Source: Colwellia_A sp047621305
GTDB taxonomy: Bacteria; Pseudomonadota; Gammaproteobacteria; Enterobacterales; Alteromonadaceae
Assembly (NCBI GenBank): GCA_047621305.1
Contig: JBLHNB010000008.1
Coordinates: forward strand, 29,542 to 93,541
Reading direction: 5' to 3'
DNA: 64,000 nt
The notes under the pieces were generated by a model, which ran no database searches, was not told the DNA's origin, and worked only from the letters and a program-made list of their open reading frames with translations. Numbering within the stretch: the first letter of the stretch is position 1; each line of letters opens with the position of its first letter. Below, piece after piece: positions 27,622-36,320 of the stretch. The position numbers and the translations under genes are program-made.

Positions 27622-28844
27622 AAAGGTTCCACAGCGCCGGGAGCTAATGCACAATGTGTTTTACCGAGCCACATAAAGTCACATAGGTTAGCTAAAGTAT
27701 CGAGGTCTTTAACCGTGCCTTTGCCTTGTTCAATTCGCGTTAAAACTTCCACCGCCCAAGGTGTACCATCTCGACATGGCGTACAAAAACCACAAGACTC
27801 TTGTGCAAAAAATTGCAATAAGTTTAATACCATGGCCACAGGACAGTTTTTATCATCAAGTACTATCAAACCACCCGTACCTAAACGACTACCCGCTTTA
27901 CTTATTGATTCATAATCCATTGGTGTATCAAGATGCTCTGGCATTAAAAAATCTGTCGATGCTCCACCGGGTAATAAACCACGCAGCTTTAAACCATCAA
28001 GCATGCCGCCGCCATGATCGTATAAAACTTCACGAATGGTTGCGCCAAAAGGCAACTCCCAAAGTCCAGGGCTTTTAATGCGTCCACAAGCACCGTAAAT
28101 CTTGGTACCCGCATCACTATCTGGAGAGATATTTTTATACCATTTGACACCATATTTGAGAATATGTGGTAAATTACATAAGGTTTCGACGTTGTTAACA
28201 ATGGTGGGTTTACCAAATAAACCACTGACTTGTGGAAAAGGCGGTTTAGCACGAGGGATGGCTCTTCGCCCTTCTAAAGCGTTAATTAACGCCGTTTCTT
28301 CGCCACAAATATAGCGGCCAGCACTAGTATGCACATATAAATCAAGATGATAACCTGTACCTTGTATATTCTCTCCTAGCCAATTAGCTTCGTAAGCTTG
28401 CGCTATCGCTTGCTCTAAACGACGCGCGGCTAAGTGATATTCGCCACGTAAAAATATATAGGCTTTATTGGCACCTAGGGTATAGCCACCAATAATCATC
28501 GACTCAACCATTTGATGAGGTGTGCCTTCTAACAACAGTCGGTCTTTAAAAGTACCGGGTTCCATTTCATCAGCATTAGCGACAAGGTATTTATTATCAG
28601 GTTTATTAGGATCGTCATCTGCAAATGTTGGCACAAAACTCCACTTCATACCTGTTGGAAAGCCAGCCCCTCCTCTGCCTTTTAACCCAGAGTCTTTAAT
28701 AATGGTTAGTACGTCTGCTGGACTACATTCATGCAAAGCTTTTTGAGCGCCTTGATACCCGCCTTCGTTGATATACTCAGTTAGTGTTAGCGGCTGCTTA
28801 AGGTTAACCAACTGCGTTAAAGGTCTTGAGGAAGGATTATTCAT
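27531..28844 (-). CDS. nuoF: NADH-quinone oxidoreductase subunit F
   Basis: The NADH-binding flavoprotein of complex I, 437 residues from the chosen ATG at 28844. The FMN/NADH region shows KGRGGAGFPTGMKW and YICGEETALI. The N3 [4Fe-4S] ligands are CGFCTPCRDG and the later cysteine in GKTHCALAPGA. The start codon overlaps the nuoE stop by 8 bases (ATGAATAA), so the genes are coupled; 12 open codons upstream are inside nuoE. The C-terminal sequence HIDQGCC...GGH is what was duplicated downstream. Confidence 0.96.
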   Translation of the reverse strand: MNNPSSRPLTQLVNLKQPLTLTEYINEGGYQGAQKALHECSPADVLTIIKDSGLKGRGGAGFPTGMKWSFVPTFADDDPNKPDNKYLVANADEMEPGTFKDRLLLEGTPHQMVESMIIGGYTLGANKAYIFLRGEYHLAARRLEQAIAQAYEANWLGENIQGTGYHLDLYVHTSAGRYICGEETALINALEGRRAIPRAKPPFPQVSGLFGKPTIVNNVETLCNLPHILKYGVKWYKNISPDSDAGTKIYGACGRIKSPGLWELPFGATIREVLYDHGGGMLDGLKLRGLLPGGASTDFLMPEHLDTPMDYESISKAGSRLGTGGLIVLDDKNCPVAMVLNLLQFFAQESCGFCTPCRDGTPWAVEVLTRIEQGKGTVKDLDTLANLCDFMWLGKTHCALAPGAVEPLKSALRYFHDDFEQHIDQGCCPYHHTIGGH

Positions 28845-29376
28845 CAGCAGTCCCTTGAGTATTTGCCTCTTGCGCTGCAAGTTCAGTTAAGATATCTACG
28901 ACACTTGTGGCTGTTAAATGATAATAATGTTCTTTACCCACCATCATTACCGGTGATTTATCGCAACCACCGAGGCAAACGTTAGAAAGTAAGGTGAATT
29001 TGTTATCTGAGGTAGTTTGTCCATAGTCAATTTCAAGGTGTTTTTTAATAGCGGTTAGAACCTGACGGTAACCGGTTAAATGGCAACTAACGCTGTCGCA
29101 GATGTGAATGACTTTTTGTCCAACGGGTTGGCGATAAATTAAGTTATAAAACGTTGCTACACCTTCAAGATCTGCAACAGTCATTGACAACATATCCGCA
29201 ATTGCATACAAACTATCATCACTTACCCAACCTCGGTGTTCTTGCACAATTTTAAGCCCTTCAATACCCGCAGCTTCACGTGTTTCCATAATGCTTGCTT
29301 CGTGCTCTATTGCTGCAATTTCACTGGCTGACAAATAATGGCGATAATCTATGGTCACTGTTTTTATTATTTCCAT
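28837..29376 (-). CDS. nuoE: NADH-quinone oxidoreductase subunit E
   Basis: The thioredoxin-fold [2Fe-2S] subunit (cluster N1a), 179 residues. The four ligands lie in ICDSVSC and NVCLGGC, with the spacing of the family. It works with NuoF and NuoG in the NADH dehydrogenase module. It is separated from nuoCD by 122 bases and overlaps nuoF by 8. Confidence 0.96.
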   Translation of the reverse strand: MEIIKTVTIDYRHYLSASEIAAIEHEASIMETREAAGIEGLKIVQEHRGWVSDDSLYAIADMLSMTVADLEGVATFYNLIYRQPVGQKVIHICDSVSCHLTGYRQVLTAIKKHLEIDYGQTTSDNKFTLLSNVCLGGCDKSPVMMVGKEHYYHLTATSVVDILTELAAQEANTQGTADE

Positions 29377-29498
29377 AACTCACTCTATTTTATTCTTTCA
29401 CCGAGTCTCACTGTGTTCAGCTCGACTTACCTCTGTTAATCATCTAATTACTTAACAACCTAATCACGTAAAAATATTGATAAACTTTTGAATTATAG

Positions 29499-31295
29499 TT
29501 ACCGATCAACATCTGCCATCACGTAATCAACACTGCCTAAGGTCGCAATTAAATCAGCAACCATTTGTCCTTTACTGATCAGTGGCAACATTTGTAAATG
29601 AGGAAAACTTGGCGTACGAATGCGGGTACGATAACTCATGGTATTGCCGTCACTGATCAAGTGATAACCCATAATGCCTTTGGTTGCTTCAACACTCATA
29701 AAGACTTCACCCGCAGGTATAGTTGGCCCCCATGAAACATTAATAAAATGTGGGATCAAGGTATCGATATCTTGCATGGTTTTTGATTTTACTGGTGGTG
29801 TGGTTTGCGGGTGATCCGCTTTATATGGACCTTCTGGCATATTATTTAAGCATTGCTCGATAATACGAATACTCTGGCGCATTTCTTCAATACGAACACG
29901 GCAGCGATCATAACAATCACCTTTATTTCCTGTTGGCACTTCAAAGTCGAATTGGTCGTAACCACTGTACGGTCTTTGTTTACGTAGATCCCATGAAAAT
30001 CCCGTAGCGCGCAAACCAGGTCCCGTTACGCCCCATTCAATCGCCTCTTCGGTAGTATAAGCCCCTATATCTATGGTTCTTGCTTTCAAAATAGAGTTTT
30101 TCATAACCATTTTTTCATATTCATCGAGCCGTTTAGGCAAGTAATTAACGTAATCTCGAACTAACGTATCCCAACCTTTAGGTAAGTCTTGCGCAATACC
30201 GCCGATACGAAACCAGCTCGGATGCATTCTTGCGCCCGTAAAGGCTTCAATAATGCCAAAGAGTTTTTCCCGATCGATAAACATATAAAAAATAGGCGAT
30301 AAAGCCCCTAGATCTTGAGCAAAGGTACCGTAGAATAATAAATGGCTCAAAATGCGAAACATTTCACTGGTCATGATACGAATAACTTTGGCACGATCGG
30401 GCACGGTAATACCTGCCAACTTTTCGACAGCCATCACATAAGGAAAATTATTCATCACCCCACCGAGATAATCGATGCGGTCAGTATAAGGAATATAGCT
30501 ATGCCAAGATTGACGTTCGCCCATTTTTTCAGCGCCACGATGGTGATAACCAATATCGGGCACACAATCAACAATTTCTTCGCCATCCATTTGTAAAACA
30601 ATGCGAAAAGCACCATGAACACTCGGATGATTAGGCCCTAAGTTTAAGAACATAAAATCGTTATTGTCGTCTTGGCGTTTCATTCCCCAAGCTTCAGGAT
30701 CAAATTGCAATGCCGCTTGTTCTTTATCTTGTTGATAAGGAGGGAGCGTAAAAGGGTCCATTTCAGTGGCGCGTGCAGGGTGTGTCTTTAAGAGAGGATG
30801 ACCTTCCCAAGTCTCTGGCATTAAAAGGCGCGTTAAGTGAGGATGATTTTCAAAGACAATACCAAACATGTCCCATATTTCTCGTTCATACCAATTGGCA
30901 TTCGCCCATAATGAACAGACACTTTCTAAGTGTTTCTCCGCTGCAGATAAGCCGACCTTAATACGAATATCACTATTACGTTCATAAGAGCGTAAATGAT
31001 AACTGACGGTAAAATCTTGTAAATGTGCCGCTTTATGTTGGCGCTCGGTTTCATCGATTGCAGTAAGATCAAAGCACATAGCAAACGGCTGATTTAATTC
31101 ATGTCTAACCACTTGCATTAACTGTAAAAGTTGCTTTTTATCCACCCAAAAAGTACGAATATCATCAACAATATTTTCTACGGCAGTCACTGCAAGTAAA
31201 TTAAGACCCGGTGAAAAAGCCGTGATTTCATCAATAATCGAAAGTTCATTATCCATTTGCCAGTCTTTGCTTTTTTTAAGGTCTACCTTTAGCAC
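29499..31295 (-). CDS. nuoCD: NADH-quinone oxidoreductase fused subunits C/D
   Basis: A 598-residue fusion of the NuoC (30 kDa) and NuoD (49 kDa) subunits, as in E. coli (NuoCD, about 600). The NuoC part ends around residue 190, after YEREIWDMFGIVF and HPLLKTHPA. The NuoD part starts with FLNLGPNHPSVHGAFRI, has IGYHHRGAEK and SGYDQFDFEVPTG, and ends ...GSVDYVMADVDR. It forms much of the quinone site with NuoB. The start is GTG at 31295, preceded by AGGAGAAG; nuoB ends 10 bases earlier. Confidence 0.96.
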   Translation of the reverse strand: MLKVDLKKSKDWQMDNELSIIDEITAFSPGLNLLAVTAVENIVDDIRTFWVDKKQLLQLMQVVRHELNQPFAMCFDLTAIDETERQHKAAHLQDFTVSYHLRSYERNSDIRIKVGLSAAEKHLESVCSLWANANWYEREIWDMFGIVFENHPHLTRLLMPETWEGHPLLKTHPARATEMDPFTLPPYQQDKEQAALQFDPEAWGMKRQDDNNDFMFLNLGPNHPSVHGAFRIVLQMDGEEIVDCVPDIGYHHRGAEKMGERQSWHSYIPYTDRIDYLGGVMNNFPYVMAVEKLAGITVPDRAKVIRIMTSEMFRILSHLLFYGTFAQDLGALSPIFYMFIDREKLFGIIEAFTGARMHPSWFRIGGIAQDLPKGWDTLVRDYVNYLPKRLDEYEKMVMKNSILKARTIDIGAYTTEEAIEWGVTGPGLRATGFSWDLRKQRPYSGYDQFDFEVPTGNKGDCYDRCRVRIEEMRQSIRIIEQCLNNMPEGPYKADHPQTTPPVKSKTMQDIDTLIPHFINVSWGPTIPAGEVFMSVEATKGIMGYHLISDGNTMSYRTRIRTPSFPHLQMLPLISKGQMVADLIATLGSVDYVMADVDR

Positions 31296-31305
31296 TCAAC
31301 TTCTC

Positions 31306-31944
31306 CTAACAGCCATCCGGCGAGTCTAAATTTGTCACATTAATGCGTTCTTCATTCTTAATATCACGTAATGAAGGCTTAGCAATCTGACTAACTGATT
31401 GTTCACCAACCATCCAACTTAAAGGGCGGGGTTGATGTTGAATCGTATTTTGTAGCAATAATAAAGCCTCAAGTAATGCTTCAGGACGCGGTGGGCACCC
31501 TGGCACATAAACGTCAACAGGAATGAACTTATCAACACCTTGCACCACACTGTAAATGTCATACATACCACCAGAATTAGCACATGAACCCATTGAAATG
31601 ATCCAACGAGGCTCTAATAACTGCTCATAGAGATGTTGGATAACAGGGGCCATTTTGCGAAAGCAAGTGCCTGAAATCACCATTAAATCGGCTTGTCGTG
31701 GGGTTGCTCTGATCACTTCAGCGCCAAAACGGGCAATGTCATGACGTGAGGTGAAACTTGTTGCCATTTCTACATAACAACAACTTAAGCCAAAATTAAA
31801 CGGCCAAATTGAATTTTTACGACCCCAATTGACCATGTCATCAAGCTTTGCCATAAAAATATTACGTTTAAGTTCTTCTTCTGAAATACCTTTAGCTAAG
31901 CTCATTGCGTCATCAAGTTTAGCTTTTGTTAACGACCACTCCAT
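31306..31944 (-). CDS. nuoB: NADH-quinone oxidoreductase subunit B
   Basis: This 212-residue subunit carries cluster N2, the last one before quinone. The four ligands are visible: the tandem cysteines in GLSCCYVEMA, the cysteine of GSCANSGG and that of VPGCPPRPEALL. The RBS AGAGGT lies a few bases before the ATG. It is encoded 12 bases after nuoA. Confidence 0.97.
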   Translation of the reverse strand: MEWSLTKAKLDDAMSLAKGISEEELKRNIFMAKLDDMVNWGRKNSIWPFNFGLSCCYVEMATSFTSRHDIARFGAEVIRATPRQADLMVISGTCFRKMAPVIQHLYEQLLEPRWIISMGSCANSGGMYDIYSVVQGVDKFIPVDVYVPGCPPRPEALLEALLLLQNTIQHQPRPLSWMVGEQSVSQIAKPSLRDIKNEERINVTNLDSPDGC

Positions 31945-31956
31945 GTGTTTACCTCT

Positions 31957-32457
31957 TTATTTCGATTTATTGATGACTTGCTCTTCAGTTGATAGCTGCT
32001 GAGCACTTAATTGTTGTCGTTCAAGCGCTTTATTTCGAAAAGGTTGATGGCGATGCATTAACTCTAAGGCACCAATTCGCCATAAATATATTAATGCTGC
32101 TAACAAGATCAGAATGAAAATACTGGCTTCAATAAATCCCGCCCAACCCACTTCATCAAAGGCAATCACCCAGGCGAATAAGTAAATGGTTTCAAGATCA
32201 AAAATAACGAAGAAAATGGCGTATAAAAAGAAGTGATTCGCGAAACGTGTTTTATTATCAGATACCGAAATAATACCCGATTCGTATGGGGTGTTTTTTG
32301 CGCGACTACGCGTCTTAGGACCAAGAACATGAGAAAGCAACAGCATAAAAACCAGCATTACAGCGAGAATTATAAAATATGCTGCTATTGGCCAAATTTG
32401 ATTTATTTGATCAGATAAAGATACGTCCACATAGCCCCCTGATGAATATTCATTCAT
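31957..32457 (-). CDS. nuoA: NADH-quinone oxidoreductase subunit A
   Basis: The first gene of the complex I operon encodes a 166-residue membrane subunit with three helices. It has the conserved PYESG motif followed by FFLYAIFFVIFDLETIYLFAW, with the acidic FDLE residues of the family. The ATG at 32457 lies within a perfect hairpin and lacks a clear RBS. An alternative GTG nine codons on (32430) has AGGGGG four bases before it, so the start is uncertain. Confidence 0.94.
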   Translation of the reverse strand: MNEYSSGGYVDVSLSDQINQIWPIAAYFIILAVMLVFMLLLSHVLGPKTRSRAKNTPYESGIISVSDNKTRFANHFFLYAIFFVIFDLETIYLFAWVIAFDEVGWAGFIEASIFILILLAALIYLWRIGALELMHRHQPFRNKALERQQLSAQQLSTEEQVINKSK

Positions 32458-32474
32458 TTAACAAATGAATGAAT
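32448..32474 (-). promoter_or_regulatory. 12-bp perfect hairpin covering the nuoA start codon
   Basis: ATTCATTCATTT (32448-32459) and AAATGAATGAAT (32463-32474) are perfect reverse complements with a 3-base loop. The annotated nuoA ATG lies in the arm at 32455-32457. In mRNA the structure would hide the start of the first gene of the 15-kb operon. The stem is pure A/U apart from two G-C pairs, so it should melt easily with warming. Confidence 0.5.
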
Positions 32475-33106
32475 AAAAACCCGATAGACAACAGATACCT
32501 TATTCCTGTACATGCAAAACATTCGTAAAGAATACGTTATGTATTCGCAACACAAGTTAGCACTACCGTTCGCAATGCAAAGTTAAGATACTTCTTACCG
32601 TGGTAAGTCGACAACGCTTGTAACCATGACAAACATTTTGACTTGTTTATTGTTTGAACAACTAATAACCAGCATAGCAACAAAAAACACAATGTATAGT
32701 TTTTTCTTTATATTTCAATCAGATACCACTTAATTCAGCACAAAAAAAAGCACACCTGCTATAATCGCTAGTGAAAATGTAAAGGTGAAATAAGCGTAAG
32801 TACTTAATTCATTGAGCTTGTTAGATTGAAACTATTTATTGTTATTATTTTTCTCAATTACCTCTTTAACATGAATTAGACGACAGAAATAAAATCACTG
32901 AGGGTAAAATTTGTACTGCAAAGAAAGTATAGATAAGTTTTAAAGTTTTGTACAAAAAACAATCATTTATTTGCTTTCTGTGTTTCTACAAAAAAATAAA
33001 CTGAGAAAAATAGCAAGGATAAAGGGAGTAGAGGCTAAATCAAGTAAGTGAATGCTTACTTGATTTGACTTAATTGGATTGAATTAAATAAATAAAAATA
33101 CCTTTA
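32475..33106. other. 0.6 kb intergenic region, nuo leader and promoter region
   Basis: This AT-rich gap lies upstream of nuoA and downstream of the lon-like gene, both on the minus strand. It must contain the nuo promoter. I found no confident -35/-10 pair, FNR/ArcA-like palindrome or terminator by eye, and no coding ORF. Confidence 0.5.
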
Positions 33107-35497
33107 TTATTCACCACCCTCTAACATTTCCGCAAAAGCACCTAATTTGGCTAAAACTAAACTGTGAATCGATTTACGAGGATAGCGACCAACACTGTTC
33201 ATTGTCCCTGCACTCATTCCCATCAAAAGTTCAATTGATTGATCAATATCATCAACAGCATAAATATGAAACAGACCGCGTTCAACGGCCGTAATCACTT
33301 CATCGTGAAGCATTAAGTTAACCGTATTAGTGCGCGGAATAATAACCCCTTGCTGACCAGTTAAACCCCGTGCTTTACAAAGACGATAAAAACCTTCAAT
33401 CTTTTCATTAACACCGCCAATTGATTGCACCTCACCATGTTGGTTAATAGAGCCTGTAATGGCAATACCTTGATCAATCGGTAAAAGCGTAATGGCTGAA
33501 ATAAGTGCACAAAGCTCAGCCATTGATGCACTATCACCATCAATATGACCGTATGATTGTTCAATAGCTATATTCGCAGAAATTGTTACTGGAAACTCTT
33601 GTCCATATTTATGACCTAAATACCCAGTTAACAGTAAAAAGCCTTTTGAATGAATAGATTTTCCTAAATCAACTTCACGTTCAATATCAGTGACTCCTTG
33701 GCTGCCAGCATAAACGGTTGCAGTGATACGAGCCGGTGTACCAAAAACACTATCGCCAATTTCAAGTACGGTTAAGCCATTTACTTTGCCCACTTTTTTA
33801 CCTTGACTACTGATAAGTAATTGCTGCTCTGTTATTTCACTTAACCACGTTTCACTCATACGTCCAGTACGACGATCTTTTGCTGCCAGAGCAAGTAGAA
33901 TATGTTCAGCGGTTAAGCTTCCTTCACCAACTACTTTGTTCCACAAATAATTAGCTTCATCTAAGATGTCATTAATTTGTACAATATTTGCTGAAATTTT
34001 TTGTTGATGCTCTGCACGTCGTAACGCATATTTGACTAATTCAAGCACCGCACTGTCTGCAACTAAAGGATAGCCATGTTTATTAGCTCGTTGACGAATT
34101 AAATGCCCATAAGCAATTAAATTTTCGTCGGTTTTCGTTAAATAATGATCAAAGTCGGCTAAAACTCTAAAAAGCTCAGTAAATTCTTGATCATAGTCTT
34201 GTAAAAGATAATAGATTTCAGGGTCGCCCAATAAAACCACTTTCACTTGCAGTGGGATTTTTTCAGGTTGTAAACTATAGGAACCTGGTTGACTTAACTC
34301 TGAATAAGGGTTTTCAATGGTCACTTGTTGCGTTTTAATTGCTAACTTTAATCGCGCCCAAACTACAGGTTGATTAAGTAATTTATCAGCATCTAATAAT
34401 AAATAACCGCCATTGGCTTTATGCAGTGCTCCTGCCCTTATTGAACGGTAGCTCGTATAAGTACTGCCTTGAAAAGTCGCTATATCAACATGACCAAATA
34501 AATTTTGATAGGTAGGGTTTTGCTCATAAATAACCGGCGCGCCTTCTTCTGGGTCACGAGCAACTAATAAGTTCGGTAAGAACTGCTCAACCATCAATTT
34601 TCGGTTATCTTTATCCTTTTGATTTTCGTTACTTTCATCAACCAAAATTTCTAAAACCGTATCGACAACATGTGCTTTGACTTTGGATAAGTACTTTAAT
34701 ACACCTAAATTACTGGCAAATTCATGCTCTAGTTCATCTAAAAACGGTTTAATGCTCTGCTCAGCCGTTTCATTTTTTAATTTTCGTAGTTTATCTGACG
34801 ATATTCTTTTCCACTGTGGCAACTCTAATAGTTGTTCTGATAAAAAATCCTCAAGTTCTGCTAATAACTTATAAAAGTCAGTACGCTTTAATTCATCAAG
34901 ATTAGCAAATTCTTTATCGTTTAAAGGTTTACCGTCGACAAGCGGTGAAAAACCAATTTCACCGTCTTCTTCATATAACACAACATTATTTTTTAGCGCG
35001 CTTTCTTCAACTTTACTAATCGCTTCATCATATTGCCGATTAAATTCACGATCTATTGCCGATTTTTGCCGCTGATAACTTGGATTTTCAAATACTTCAG
35101 GAAATAAATCTAACAATTCATCGATAAACGTATTGATACGCGCCAGCAGTTGTTTACCATCGCCTGGGCTAACATATAATCGATAAGGCGCATGATTATC
35201 ATCAAAATTATTGATATAGCACCACTCTTGCGGTGTTTTTTGTGCTCGAGCGGATTCAGATAGCATTTGTGTAATAAGTGTTTGTCTGCCTGTACCTGGC
35301 TCTCCCATAGCAAAAACGTTAAAACCAACCGTATTCATTGACAAGCCAAACTCTAACGCCTCTTTTGCTCGTTCGTGGCCAACAAATGTTTGCTTTTCAT
35401 CATTGGATTCTTTGAGTTGTGAAAATAAATTTTCAGAAAGCTGAGCGGTTAATTGAGAAGGTATTAGCTGCATTTTAATAGCGGTTTGATTCATCAA
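33107..35497 (-). CDS. ycbZ: Lon-family ATP-dependent protease (YcbZ/LonB-like)
   Basis: A 796-residue AAA+ protease of the type that E. coli YcbZ represents. The Walker A motif is GEPGTGRQT (residues 65-73), set close to the N-terminus since the Lon substrate-binding domain is missing. A long coiled-coil insert follows (about residues 140-290). The C-terminal Lon proteolytic domain has the catalytic dyad Ser656 (in HIDGDSASMAEL) and Lys699 (in IGGVNEKIEGF). No membrane segments are obvious, unlike archaeal LonB. It is expected to degrade or process proteins in the cytoplasm; the substrate is unknown. Confidence 0.93.
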   Translation of the reverse strand: MMNQTAIKMQLIPSQLTAQLSENLFSQLKESNDEKQTFVGHERAKEALEFGLSMNTVGFNVFAMGEPGTGRQTLITQMLSESARAQKTPQEWCYINNFDDNHAPYRLYVSPGDGKQLLARINTFIDELLDLFPEVFENPSYQRQKSAIDREFNRQYDEAISKVEESALKNNVVLYEEDGEIGFSPLVDGKPLNDKEFANLDELKRTDFYKLLAELEDFLSEQLLELPQWKRISSDKLRKLKNETAEQSIKPFLDELEHEFASNLGVLKYLSKVKAHVVDTVLEILVDESNENQKDKDNRKLMVEQFLPNLLVARDPEEGAPVIYEQNPTYQNLFGHVDIATFQGSTYTSYRSIRAGALHKANGGYLLLDADKLLNQPVVWARLKLAIKTQQVTIENPYSELSQPGSYSLQPEKIPLQVKVVLLGDPEIYYLLQDYDQEFTELFRVLADFDHYLTKTDENLIAYGHLIRQRANKHGYPLVADSAVLELVKYALRRAEHQQKISANIVQINDILDEANYLWNKVVGEGSLTAEHILLALAAKDRRTGRMSETWLSEITEQQLLISSQGKKVGKVNGLTVLEIGDSVFGTPARITATVYAGSQGVTDIEREVDLGKSIHSKGFLLLTGYLGHKYGQEFPVTISANIAIEQSYGHIDGDSASMAELCALISAITLLPIDQGIAITGSINQHGEVQSIGGVNEKIEGFYRLCKARGLTGQQGVIIPRTNTVNLMLHDEVITAVERGLFHIYAVDDIDQSIELLMGMSAGTMNSVGRYPRKSIHSLVLAKLGAFAEMLEGGE

Positions 35498-35594
35498 AAT
35501 CTCACTGTTAACGATTAATAACTAAACGTTTTATTTAATATTACGAGAAAAAAACTATTGTACTCTTTGATAGTCACATTTGGCAAAATTGATT

Positions 35595-36080
35595 TTATGG
35601 GGTTAAGCCTTTTCTGAGAAAGACTTCACCACCACATTCAAAACACTCTGTTAATTGCGTTAAATGTGAGAACAACATGCTTTGATGGCATTGTTGACAT
35701 TCAAGTTCACCAAATCCGATATAATCACCACGGTGGTAAATACTTTGATGCGCAAAGTCCTCATTAAGTTCTGCCCACTCTACTTGCGATTTGTCCGTGA
35801 CATTGGCCAACGTTGACCAAAAACGTTCATTTAATAAACCAAGATATAAAGAATGTTTTACATTCGATTGATATTGCTGATAAAACTCACGTAAATCATA
35901 TTGAAAATTACTAATAAATTGTTTCACTTTGTCTTCTGGTAGACTTTCAGCTGCCATAACAAGCGCTTTAGCTTTTTCAACTAAAGTAACAATATCAGTA
36001 AGTTCATGTTTTTTTATGCCATCAAACCATTCAACGAGTTGATCATACAATATATTTTTATTCGCTAACTTATGAGTCAT
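35595..36080 (-). CDS. ybeL: YbeL-like zinc-ribbon protein (DUF1451)
   Basis: A 161-residue protein with a helical, charged N-terminal part and a C-terminal zinc ribbon made of CQQC and CFECGG (about residues 130-152). Length and layout match E. coli YbeL, which also lies next to leuS and is transcribed away from it. Its function is not established. Confidence 0.88.
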   Translation of the reverse strand: MTHKLANKNILYDQLVEWFDGIKKHELTDIVTLVEKAKALVMAAESLPEDKVKQFISNFQYDLREFYQQYQSNVKHSLYLGLLNERFWSTLANVTDKSQVEWAELNEDFAHQSIYHRGDYIGFGELECQQCHQSMLFSHLTQLTECFECGGEVFLRKGLTP

Positions 36081-36320
36081 AGGTCATACCTCTGTTATTT
36101 AACATTTGTTATTTAGTATCTATTACCTAAATTAACTATAGACAATAATTGTTGATTTTATTTCCCATATTCCGCTATTTTCCACTATTAAACTTGTCGT
36201 TAACAACACAGATAAGGTATTCTATGCAAATATTTTATACATTCGTGATCGCAATTATTACTCATAAATATAACTTGCAAAAATCACGCTATACCTTACT
36301 GAATACCAGAGAAGTCTTTA

